Shown here in pieces: positions 12,101-23,800 of a DNA stretch of 64,000 bases. Source of the stretch: Hofstenia miamia (Eukaryota; Xenacoelomorpha; Acoela; Hofsteniidae); NCBI GenBank assembly GCA_900660155.1, contig CABFPE010000158.1:203788-267787 (forward strand), read 5' to 3'. A model generated the notes under the pieces. That model had not been told where the DNA came from, ran no database searches, and saw only the letters and a program-made list of their open reading frames with translations. Numbering within the stretch: position 1 is the stretch's first letter; the number at the start of each line of letters is the position of its first letter. Position numbers and translations under genes: made by a program.

Positions 12101-15100
12101 AAAATGGACCTAAAATTGTCCTAATTCACATTAATTTAAATGGGCCGGGTCGGGTAGGGCTGGACCTAAATTTTCCGTCCATATCGAACGCTGTAGCACT
12201 CTATATTTTCATTTTAGAAAATTTGTAGTTGCAGAATGTTTTTAGTACCAAATCTATTTCCAGTTCATTTAATTATTTGTTTTGAAATAACTTATTACAA
12301 AACTTTGATGTCTTAGGTCATATAAACATATTAACAAATGGTCTTGAAAATATCACTCAAAATTGAAACAAAATTTAATAAATCTTCAACAACGTCAGTT
12401 ATTTGTCGAATTATAAACTTGTAGTATCTTCAACTGGCTTAAAAGGATAAAGACTTAATAAAAATTATAGTGTTTATAGCATCTGATTTACTACCTGCAC
12501 ATAATTCACGAAAAGAGGAATTCGTTATTTATCGAAATAGAAAGAAAGCAGACTGGAGATAAATTTATCGCGCGCAAAGCAGAAATTTAAAAACGTAAAG
12601 CACACTTAGGCATCCATAATAGCTTCATTTAGGGAGCCAATTATTTTCCCAATCCTAACGTGAATATTCCCAGAGCAGCTGTGATCTTTGTCAACAATAC
12701 ACTAACTTTTACGTCACGTTCCAAATTACTTCGCAGTTATAGCGCAAGCAATCATTCCTCTTCAATAAAATACTTTCGTTCAGGAGAAAATAGCACAGCA
12801 TTGAAATAACGTGACCAGAAAGCGACAATGGAAAATTCAAAATCTGTAAACATTAATCAAAAAATTTTCCAAAATGCTTTTAGATCTCGATTTAAAAAGG
12901 GTTTCTTAGCTGCATATTTTGTTCAATGGCGACACTTTATAACATGAAGATTGAAAAAAACTAGAAATTATACCCTAGGACAAAACATTTAGGTTCGAAA
13001 AAAATATGATGCCTTCACTTTGTTTCAATGCCAATTATTTTTCGTAACTTCTCATGGATTTCTAATATATATATATAGTAAATTCCATGATCTTGTTTAC
13101 TACAAAGAAACTCTAAATCCTTAAAAAAATACAACATACATATGCACATACATACATTATGCATTTAAATACTTCTAAACTATGTTCCTGATTTTACAAA
13201 AACTATATATTAAGATTTCTACAGATAACATACCAACTGCTCAACGAGTTAAGTAATTCATTCCACTCAAGTTACAAATGGAAACACCCTTTGAAATATG
13301 ATATTGACTCTTTGAATACTTAGAATTAAACTCTACCGCACATTTACAGTAAGTTGGAAATATTTTACTTAACTGAAACACAAAATCATTAAAATTGTAC
13401 TGGAAATATAAATGAATAAAAATATTTGTGATATGTTACCCCGGAATTCGCAAATATATTACACGTTACAAACTGTGTAGCGGGCAGCTTAGACAAAGAA
13501 GCAAATCAGAGACAATTCTAGAAAAGTTAGACAACTTAAATTAATTATTTTTCACTGAATGCAGATGTAACGCTTGTAATAAATAATTTATTAACTTATA
13601 AATAAATAATTACGTCATTGTAAAACAAGTAGTTTTAATTGAAAAACTATTGTTTTTGCTAAGTTGAAAAATCAAGTGACAAATTCATTTTAAAACTACA
13701 AAACTATTAGGAAAAATTACAAGGATAACACAGAAGCTAAGTTTTTATAATACCGCAATTATTTCTTTAGAAAGTTCTAGATGGCGCTAAAAATGACATT
13801 GCATGTATTTACAGATATGAAACATAGTAAATATAACCAACTCACTCTTGACACAAAATACTGTACTTTGCGAAAAATTATTCGGCAAACATTTTTTCTG
13901 CTGAATAATTTCCTACCAACGGAGTTAATCTTTTAGTTAAACAATTATGGCATACATTTAACCAAAGATTTATCTTATGTATGGATATCTGTTCCTAAGA
14001 ATCTTCAAGTAACTATGTTCTGTTTCATATAAACCTATGACAACAAGATTAAAAAAAAATTGACATTGAAAAAAATTATTAGCAAATGAATCAAATTTTC
14101 GATTGACCCACGAAATCACAATTTTATAATTTATTTTTTAGTATATTCCACATCAAATATCATTTATACCATTTCAAAAGTCCATAGAATAAAAACACCT
14201 GAGATAATAATATAGATACGTGGTACATTTTGGACACAAAATTTATCCAATTTATGGATACATGACAGTCAATGCGCTCAATGTTTTATTAATATTTGCC
14301 TGCATAACAAATATGTTTGCTTCGTGCAGTAAATTCTTTTACTAAAACTTTCTGGAAGTGTGTTAATTAGTCTGATAATTTTTATAAGAATTACGTCATT
14401 TTTGAACAGAATGCATTTGTAATAAACAACTCTCTCATGTCCCCGATTCCGCAATAAATTTCAAAAGCCTCCCATTAAAATCACAAAAATGCATTGATGT
14501 ATAGAATGCCGTGACATAAAGCTCATTAATAATGAATCAGTACAATATTGATTCGTGCAGACATCAATCTGTGGCTCAAATAACCATTCAACAGGTAAAA
14601 ATGCTACGCAGTGGTGGGAGGGACTCTAATCTGAAATATAAAAATAAAACAGAGATAAAATGGCATTATAAGTGACTTAAAAAAGATTTTAATTAAAAAT
14701 CATTCATTACAATTGAGCATGCTATATCACTACATTCCTTATTTTGCACATGCCCAATAAGATATCATAAAAACGCTGATTACCCCCAACATGTTTGATA
14801 CATAACTCTAATGATTTAAAAGATCGAATCACTTTCAAGCCAATAAGTTTGTTTCATTCAAACAGTGGATACAACTAACAAATAGAAAACAGTTTTACTT
14901 TGTGCAATAAATAAAAATCGCCCTGCATTTCAGAATTAAGCGAGTGATACCGTCTTCATGTTAATTGAAGATTTCTACTCATGCCTCGACAGTTTAGTTC
15001 AGTGGTCCTCTAAGCTAAAAATCGGTTGTGAAGACCTGTAAGTTGGGTTATATAGATTTATAGGGTAACGTATCTGTTGACAACTCTTCAGCTTTTAATA

Positions 15101-17039
15101 AAGTTCACAACCAAATTTGATGTGAACACGTTACAACTTTGTTACCTTGGTGTGAACAAATTTATATTTGTCTTACACTAAAAACTTAAAAAACCGGTGT
15201 GAATAGCGGAGCAGTAAGGAAGTCAGTTTTGAAAAACTCAGTGAGTGTCGGATTTTTTCAAGGGGTTCCTACAATAATATCATCAGCATAAATAATTTAA
15301 ATGATTGGTTATCATCATAGCTCGCCTGGTAGTTTAAATTCTTTTCACTGTTGAAAAAATTTTTCGAACACAGAACTTGTGAACGACACTGTACATATTG
15401 AGAAATACAGCACTATCAATCATATCTAAAATGACTGTGAGATTGCATTTATCCGAAATCATTAGCTGTTCTTGTACGTGCAGGTGTTTCCGAAGCATTG
15501 TCAGTTCTGCAGTTGGAGATATATTAATACCCTACATTGCCACAATCTCACTAATTATTGATCAACTCAGGAAATACGGGCCTGTTTGTACTTACAGAGA
15601 GATAGGTAATTTTCGTAAACATGTACTATAAAGTTCGTTTGGTAGAAGCACAAACCCGAGAATTATGCAATTCTAGCATAGGAAAAATAAATTTGCAGTG
15701 ATTCGACTACCAAGTAGACGGCATCGTTCAATTGCATGATTTATCCCTAAGTGAGGGCTAATCTTTGATTGGGGCCAGAATTATGTAATCGGGTGCATGG
15801 CACCCAGTGGCACCCATGTAGTCACGCCACTAAGTGTGAACAAATGTATTAGGGTGCAGGTACCTTTAGAAATTTCAACGTGCAAAATTCAATTTTTATA
15901 AATTTACTAGAGAATTTCGGAAGATGTTTTGAGTTTCTAGCATTTGGTTTATATCTAATAAATAAAGTGCTTAATGCATATGAAATTTGACTTATTTTTT
16001 AGATATATGTATTACATAACATTACTAGTGTATTTGTATAAATTTGATTTCACAATGTAAATAAAGACACAACCTGCCGGCGTTGAAGTTCTGATGACAA
16101 CCGACCAGTTGACCTGCACATGCAGGATGAGCTGGGTGGTAAAAAAAAACTATAAAAGGTTGGGATGGGTCGAAAAATTCTTTAAGGTTGGCGGACACTT
16201 CTCAGTAGGACCCAATATTCTATATACACCTATTTTCGTATTGAATTCCTACATTCCGCGCAAAAGTATAGTGAACATTTGAAATTAATTCAAAACAAAT
16301 AAACGGAATGTAGAAAAATCAATGAACTGTGTTAACGATTTTGAATGGATTAGAGGGAAAACATGGGAAAAGCGAGTGCGTATTCGTCATCAGCACCTAC
16401 GATTGTTTATTCAACGAAAATGGGAAAGAAATGCATTCCAACATCGTATCAAATATAACACGCTCTTTTATTAAGAAAAATCCTTCAATGTACGAAATTT
16501 AATTCATTTGTCTGAGAAAAAGACTGTTTTTATAACGCGTGTTCGCAGTCATTATTTTGTGTCGAATCTAATGACTCACAAAATCATGGTGACAACTAAA
16601 TCTTTACTCACAAACCAGGAAATTGACATTTTAGTGTAGAAGAAGTATATTCGTCAGAAAGGAACATGAGCCGGGCTGAATATTTAAGAAATTACAGCCC
16701 GAAAACGGTCTAAATAAAATTAATCACAACAGCCAAAAATAGAGAATGCTTATAAACAAGTGTTGAAAATGGACAACAGAATGCCATCACAGGCTGGGAT
16801 GAGTATAAAAATGGCAATTTCGTATGTGGCATGCGTGATGTAAAAATGAGTGTATTCAAGATCTTCGGGTGTTAAGCTCAGAATAATTAGAACACAGCAC
16901 GCATGGGCAAGCGCATTGAAAATCTACTCGGATTGGAATCGCGAAAGAGTTCGACTGCCAGTTTCTAAAGTTGGAAATGACAAAAACAACACATGTGTAG
17001 TGAACTCTAATCAAACATGTTTCCGAGCTTTATTCTGAC
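9117..17039. other. Intergenic, nothing recognised apart from a doubtful ORF
   Basis: About 8 kb of AT-rich sequence. Open frames are short, overlap on opposite strands and show no domain. The one with a possible TATA box (11236) is listed separately. No RNA gene is visible by eye. Confidence 0.5.
11236..11454 (+). other. Short ORF behind a TATA-like box, doubtful
   Basis: ATG at 11236 opens 72 codons (a basic N-terminal half, no known domain). TATAAAA lies at 11182-11188, about 54 bases upstream, in plausible promoter spacing for a transcript starting near 11212. In AT-rich DNA such a TATA match is common by chance, and no splice donor or family resemblance supports it. Confidence 0.12.
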
Positions 17040-17425
17040 AACACCCAATGACGTTCGAGAAACTCTTATGGAGTTTGATACCACTAGATGCTTTGCATTC
17101 AGGTTCGCATACACCAATATAGCTCTCGGATCTTTTATAGCAGCCAGCAGGCGCTCTCTTAGTTTGCTCCGTTAGTAGCCTTGGTTGGCCAAAGTGGGGA
17201 AAGAGTAACCCTCTCAACTGATGTTTGGCCTTCAGCTTCACTCTGCTGATCAGACTCAACATAGATCAGCACTCTGCCTGCCACGGGTCACCAGAGGTTT
17301 CTTACAATCAAATCGGCCTTAGTGGTATACTTCCAAGGGTTAAGTTCCGGACCCGGATTGTGGATTCACCCACTCATCAGTCTGTCGATTGCTTGAGTAA
17401 CCCCGATCGGATTGTAATGTAAGCG
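17040..17425. other. Island of balanced base composition, no gene identified
   Basis: Clearly less AT-rich than its surroundings, with overlapping ORFs on both strands (minus 17262-17011, plus 17225-17422) that show no recognisable domain. It could be an old transposon fragment or an exon remnant. Confidence 0.35.
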
Positions 17426-19046
17426 TAAACAAATGTAGATTTGGATTGCCCAAAAGCTTAGCATTGCCAAACACTGCCAAATAATTCAATGGAAAAATAC
17501 TGCTCATACACTTACGAATTAAAGAGCAATAATTACTACATTTACATTGAATACATAATCAATGGCTTACCCACTACACTCACTACTCATCACTTTTAGT
17601 TATCACGATAGCAGAATCAAAAAATTAATAATTTAGCCTACAAACTTGTGGTGTAGATCAGAAATGAACGCGACCTGAGCTAATAAAGGTTTTCGGGCTT
17701 AAATCCGCCTGAATCATTGAACGAAATGAATGTGAAATGTATATTAAAATATTTCGCAGCTTGCTGCTGTTGGACAATTGGTACAAATGCAATTTCATAC
17801 GGTAAAAAAGTTAATTCGGCTGATTGTGAAAATTCTACTCATTCTTATAGCGGATTAGATTATTCTGAAATTTCATAGCATGAGATCAATAAGCGACATT
17901 AGTGTTATGGCTAGCGCTAGTCGGTAAAATATTTAAATAAATTCGACGAATCTGGTGTAGGATAAAATACATGAATACAACAAGAGCTTGTTAAACCCAA
18001 GTTTACTCATGTCCTATTAATAGGCCATGGTTCACTCAAATGAAATAGAAATGATTTAAACTCATATTCCGAACAAGGTCTTTGAAAATATTCGGGAAAT
18101 CTATTAGATGGAATGCGCAGAAAATTAAATCAAAGGATCACGTTTCTGTTGTTAATGAAACATTAAGAAGGCATTGTGGGAAAAACAAACCACTTAAAAT
18201 AATGGAATGTAGTGGTGCTTGCTTTGACAGAAAATGGCAAACGAACATCGCCGCAAAATTATCATATTTCGAGAAGACGTTCGCAATGCAATCGCTACGC
18301 GACCATCAATGCAAACAATAATTGTGTCGTATTGCTTTACGTCAAATTTGTAAACTAACAGCTGCATGGAATAGTATATGTACGAGGATGGAAACAATTA
18401 ATGTTAGAATGAATCATTGATGTCATAAACTAAATTGTTAGTACATCAAACAAACAATTAATGAAACTGATTTTTCAAAATCGACATGCACATGAGTTTA
18501 GTTTGTCAAACTTGCTTTGAATGTTTTACAAAATATCATGAAAGGGGTATACTGTAATGATCATGTTTTTTTATTTCTTCATGAGCCCGCTTTGAAATGT
18601 CAGAATAAGTTGTTATCATGAATCAGATTTGAATAATTGACAAATGTAACATTTAAAACAATGTCAAAATTCCGTCTGGTCAAATTTAAATCTCTAATTA
18701 ATAAAGAGGAGAATAGGAACCCTAAAATAGCCCTTGAGTACATGCAATCAAACGTATAATCGAAAGTGCTCGAAGCCACGTAATTGTAATAGGATAATTT
18801 GCAGAAAGTCTTTACAGAATTGATGGGAAAAACGTTTAATCCATGGATAATGTTCGTTTTTGAAGGAAAAAGGTCGATCAATTAACTGGAAATTATGCAT
18901 TGAGGTCGCGTTACGTTGTTTGTCCTTATTTCCCTTACTATGACTCATTTATCAAAACACAACCTGACGAACACTTGTCAAGTAAACTAAATTACAGATA
19001 ATTAAAAGTAATAAATTACGCAATTCCTCAACATAAAAAATAACTT
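17426..19046. other. Intergenic, nothing recognised
   Basis: AT-rich. The ORF at 18082-18321 (+) begins with TTG, lacks a recognisable domain and is contradicted by an overlapping minus-strand ORF. Confidence 0.5.
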
Positions 19047-19186
19047 ATTATATATATATATATATATATATATAAATATGTATGTATATATATATAAATA
19101 TATATATGAGTGTATGTATATATATGCATATATATACATATACATACATATATATATATATATATATAAATATATATATATATAAA
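19047..19186. repeat. Interrupted (AT)n microsatellite
   Basis: About 140 bp of alternating AT with scattered ATGTAT, AAATAT and ACATAC interruptions. Confidence 0.9.
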
Positions 19187-19722
19187 TTTATAGCACCCCA
19201 CACAAAACTAACGAATTTTTTAAGCAAATATATAAAAATAAGAATTTAGAGAATAAAGACAAGCCTATTTTAACAAAAAGTTTAAATTAAATTCATTAGC
19301 AATAAAAATATTCTGTAAATAAAACGGTGTTTTGTGAAATAATGACAGGGTATACAGAAATGCTGATATTTACTAGATATCCAAATAATTTAATAAACTT
19401 GAACTGATGTGTTTAATTCATTCAATACCCAAAAAGGCACTTTTCACAAATTATATTTGTAAACAACTATTATGATTTAAATATCGCAACGAATGTTTTC
19501 AATTTCTGTGCTGTTGTATTCGCTGACTTAAAATCTTTGGAGTAGTGTGGTTATTCCTGGAGAAAAAGTCCATTTCGGATATTTTCTAAACTGATTCACA
19601 GCTCAATCGATTTTTTACAATTGGCTAAAATAGGCCCATGCGAGCCCAGTATTTCGGGCACAAGCCGACTCTTAGGCTAAAGTTCGCGACCCCGAGCCGG
19701 GCCCGAGCCAAGCCTTAATTCG

Positions 19723-19846
19723 TATATATATATATAGAAATATATATATATATATATATNNNNNNNNNNNNNNNNNNNNNNNNNNNNNNNNNNNNNNNNN
19801 NNNNNNNNNNNNNNNNNNNNNNNNNNNNNNNNNNNNNNATATATAG

Positions 19847-19879
<33 letters not shown>
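19723..19879. repeat. (AT)n microsatellite broken by a 79-base gap
   Basis: AT repeats with a repeated AGAAAT interruption lie on both sides of the N run at 19760-19838. The same interruption on each side suggests the gap is inside one repeat array whose true length is unknown. Confidence 0.9.
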
Positions 19880-19880
<1 letters not shown>

Positions 19881-20178
19881 GGCTATCGCAGGGGCCTAGG
19901 TTAAAATTTCGCCTCAAATGAGTAGTCATTGCAAAGATGGTCTTATGAATATCTGCATATAACCCGTCAAAGTCTAAGCATAAATGGTTTTCATGGCTGT
20001 TTAGCTGCGGAGATTATCTGAGGAAAATTGTTCAACATCATTATTTAACGTAAAAAACTTCTACGAACCTCTAACAACGAACTTCCAAAATGAGTGTCAA
20101 TCAAACCCAAACTCAATTTGTTTGTAGTCAATACAGAAACTAAGGTAAGCGGTATCATACCTGTTTTTTAATAAGGTA

Positions 20179-20552
20179 TTGAAACTCAGGTTTGTTATGG
20201 TGCAGAGGTCATTTGGGGTAAAGGAAGCACTAACTAAGCAAAATTTATGGAAATATGGGAACAGTGGAATATCAAAATATGTTGAAGGACAACTTAATAA
20301 AAATATGGAAAATGAGAACTATCGATATACATCTGCATATCACCGCATTGTCATCGGATATATACTGTACGCCCACGAAATTCCTCAAAAACAACAATAT
20401 TATGATGTGTACCGATGAGCTCCAGAACAAGTGGAAAATTGCCAAAAAAAATTTGGAACATACTTTTATCGCACAAGGGGCCAGTATGTCATATAATTAC
20501 AATCAGTTCCTTATCCTGTTCGATGATTATCAAGAACCAACGTACTCTACAT
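20179..20552 (+). pseudogene. Possible decayed Tc1/mariner transposase fragment
   Basis: Two overlapping frames resemble successive parts of a Tc1-type transposase. Frame one has LRFVMVQRSFG (the family's MVWGSF block). Frame two continues GTVEYQNMLKDNLIKIW (the Y-x-x-x-L-x-x-x-L block after it). The rest, including FLILFDDYQ, is not recognised. The frame change and absence of a DNxPxH motif argue for decay. The match is weak. Confidence 0.25.
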
Positions 20553-20812
20553 CAAGGGTGGAAACGGGTCAACCTCACCGCGGGCTGGGTCGTAGTTTTT
20601 TCTTTAAATCGAGTCCTGTCGGGTAATCAATAACGCTGACATTAATTGCTGGTTACATGTATAGGCTTAACGCTACATTGAACATTTATTTTTCCCACTA
20701 CTGGTTAGCTAGTTATGTCTGAAAACACATAAATTTTGTTTGTTTTGGTGCAGTTGGGTTAAACTTAGGGAAACGGGTCTAGTCCAAAAAGTTTGACCCA
20801 TTCCCCGGCAAG
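20553..20812. mobile_element. Possible hAT-type MITE, degenerate
   Basis: The left end CAAGGGTGGAAACGGGTCAA and the inverted right end (CTTGCCGGGGAATGGGTCAA on the other strand) are similar over about 20 bases. The flanks CTCTACAT and CTCAACAA agree at 6 of 8 positions, as an aged 8-bp target duplication would. No coding capacity. Confidence 0.4.
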
Positions 20813-22349
20813 CTCAACAATGCATTAGGATTGAAAGAGTTGCTTCATCGATATTTGACTTTGTTTTAAGGCTGTAATTGGATTTTTCTAATAAATTTTT
20901 GTTTGCCTCAAACACTACTTTCAATACACACTGTATTTGCAAAATAAATATTTACACGATGCGAATGATTTTATTAATATCAATAACTAAATACAGTATA
21001 ACTCTAAATAATGACTTATACAGTGAAAGACATAGTTCCATTTCCAGCAGTGATTTTTTCGTATAAAGAAAAAACCTTGTAAAAAAATTTATAATCTAAA
21101 ACCTAAGGAGATTTATGCAATATGCAGACAGTCTCCAGATGGCGCAACTGCGACATTCACCTTAGGTCAAAATTCTGCGAACGATTCAAACGCTGAAATG
21201 AAATCGCAAGTAGCGGTAGTGTACAATGTACTTTCAAGGCATGATATATATAGAGAAAATTTACAAAATAAGAAGTTTTAGAAACTTATTCGTCTTTATC
21301 GAATTAGATTTTATAAATATGAACGGCGGGCGATATCATAAATTAAAAATCTACGCGTAGACTATTTTTGTATTCATTTCTGAAAATTTGAAACACTTTT
21401 AGCTGACTTAAGTGTTCAGAATATGACCTATTATTTAATGTGTTATGAATATACTCATGTAACCAAAATCGAGTGAATTCTAAACAAATTCAGCGGCGTC
21501 AAATTCTAAATACTTTCACAGTAATTAAAGAAATTTAGGAATTAATAAATTATTCAAATCCCAGCAAGAAAAATTAATATTTCAATCCAGTTATGAAAGC
21601 CATTAAAGTAAATGTTTTATATTAAAAATTCAAGCGAATATCAAAGCAGCAACTCTCATTTTTCATCAAAGGACCTACAATTAATGCGCGTTGAATAGAT
21701 TTGCAATGGTCTGTGCACCTCTAAGTACCCACTTTCAAGTTTCTATTATCCCATTCGCACAAAAATATGTAATATTTTACGTCTGCTCGATTATCAAGAA
21801 CTTAATGAATTTTGAATTGTTCAACATATTTAAAATATGGAACCATATGAAAGCTATGTAGAATGAAGAGTTAGAAATGAGTAAATTTAAATATATAGTT
21901 TCAACCCTTAAATTTAAAATATTTTTCAAAGGTTGAAAATTCAAAATCATTGGATTTGGATCAAAACTTTGGAAGATCACAGAGACAACCCATACCGAAT
22001 CCATATACAACTTTTATGGTTTTTTGGCATACAAACACCAATTTATAGAAATTTAGTGGGAAAATACTGAATCGATTGGAGTTGATGTTGAATAAGCTTA
22101 TTGAAATAGAAATCATACTTAACATCGAAGTGCAATTTCTAATAATTGGAAGGACAGGTATAAGTCATAATTTTAAAAAATCAAATTGGTTTCAATTATA
22201 ATAATCTGTTGTTATTACTAAAATTCTTAGAATATAGTTTCGTTTCAAATGCTGAATATCACAACTGAGCGGTTAATAAGTCTTGGAGGAAAAAACGTGG
22301 CCAGAGTGACCAGTGAGTAGATAGATATACGGAAATAAAAAAGACAAAG
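20813..22349. other. Intergenic, nothing recognised
   Basis: AT-rich, with short ORFs only and no domain resemblance. One AGATGGCGC site lies at 21137-21145. Confidence 0.5.
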
Positions 22350-23429
22350 TACAGCTGTGGACAAAACTCTTTACACCAAAATATTTATCAATAAAAAGTT
22401 TGAACTAAAATGTTTATAATTTTTGTTTGGGAGGTAGTTTATGGATGAAACATTCCATAAATTTTACGCAGCAATGCCTTCACACTTGTCACTGATAATA
22501 TTATTAATTCACTTAGGCAATGATTCATAGAACTTGCTTATAAGGGGGGGGGTCAATTTTGACCATTCTTCCCCCGAAGCGCTTCAGAGCTTATCTAATG
22601 TAGTTGAGTTTCTCAGTCTAGTTTTAGAGCAAGTTTACTTTAAAATTAACCAAAAATATGATTTTGGTCTTTTTGAAAAGCAATGACGATCATGTATACT
22701 GGTCAGAGAACCTCTGGGAAAGTATTCAATTGGGTTTACGGAACCTGTACATCTAACTAGAGTTCTATAACGAACAGCACGGATTACTACAATAAAGGAC
22801 TGGATAAATTAGAGTATATGTCTTCTTAGTGGATAAAGTTCCATCTTTGTTTCATCCGAAAGGATCACCCTTTTCCAATATTAAACGCCCAACTACAATT
22901 TAGTACAACAGAATGAAAGTCTTTTTTAATATTAATTGGACTTAATTTCGCCATTGGGACAGAAATTCTTCCATCCAATCAATTGCAGGTTAAATAACGT
23001 GTGATTGATCTATTAGATAAATTTGAGACTTTGGAGCTTCTATTTTTAGTTCTTTGGGGTAATAAAATGATTGGATGAAGATGCTGCAGCTAAATACTTT
23101 TCTTCCCACTTTATGAAAACTTTTGAAAGACCAGACCTTTTTTATCTCGCGAAGCATGGCCTTCTTTGTTTTCCGCAAAATGTATACCAATGATCGCGGA
23201 TATTATTTCTGATAGCAATTGTAATTCGAGGTATTTTAGTCAACATCTACCAGAAAAATGGGCCTGTAGTTACAATAAAGGAAAGATACCATAATTATCA
23301 TGGGTTTATTGATATTTTAAACATCTAAGTTACAGAGTTGTAAAGATATATTGCTTCAAAAATTTAGTGAATATTTTTTTTAAATGTCTGACTTAATAGT
23401 CGGTGTAAAGATTTTTGTCCTACACTGTA
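22350..23429 (-). mobile_element. Decayed Tc1-like transposon, complete ends
   Basis: Bounded by imperfect 28-bp inverted repeats that start TACAG and end CTTTACACC (22350-22377 and 23402-23429), each beginning at a TA. The 1.08-kb length suits a small Tc1/IS630 element. On the minus strand a transposase is traceable: the segment VYILRKTKKAMLREIKKVWS (within 23190-22990) and, in another frame, KRVILSDETKMELYP, which is the first catalytic Asp block (SDE-S/T-K) of the DDE family. Stops and frameshifts break it, and the second and third catalytic blocks were not found, so it is inactive. Confidence 0.72.
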
Positions 23430-23775
23430 TAACTAATTGAAAAAAAACCTGAACAAAACTCCTGGGTAACAACCTATGCTATTATTAATTATATTAAAAT
23501 TTCAGTTAACTAACTGCTTCAAAACGGAAAACGGTTTAATGCAAAATTGTCTTTCTCTTCCAAAATTACCGAATCTCTACAAAATATTTAAATTTAAACA
23601 CAATCAACGGATACTGAAGTGATTCCAAATGTTAAGAAATTTCAAAGTAAGAGAATGTTCCCCTGATACATAATCAAGGACGGAGAGCGAAACATGGATT
23701 TAAGCTTTTTGTCAATCTACTGATATATTTTCCGCTATATAATCTTAAATTATAAAAGAATCTTGGTATAAAAAC

Positions 23776-23800
23776 AGAGAGAGAAAGAGAGAGAGAGAAA
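23776..23800. repeat. (GA)n microsatellite
   Basis: Alternating GA with one AAAG interruption. Confidence 0.85.

Noticed and set aside
19672-19929. 85-codon minus-strand ORF across the gap
   Set aside because: It translates an AT microsatellite and the N run.
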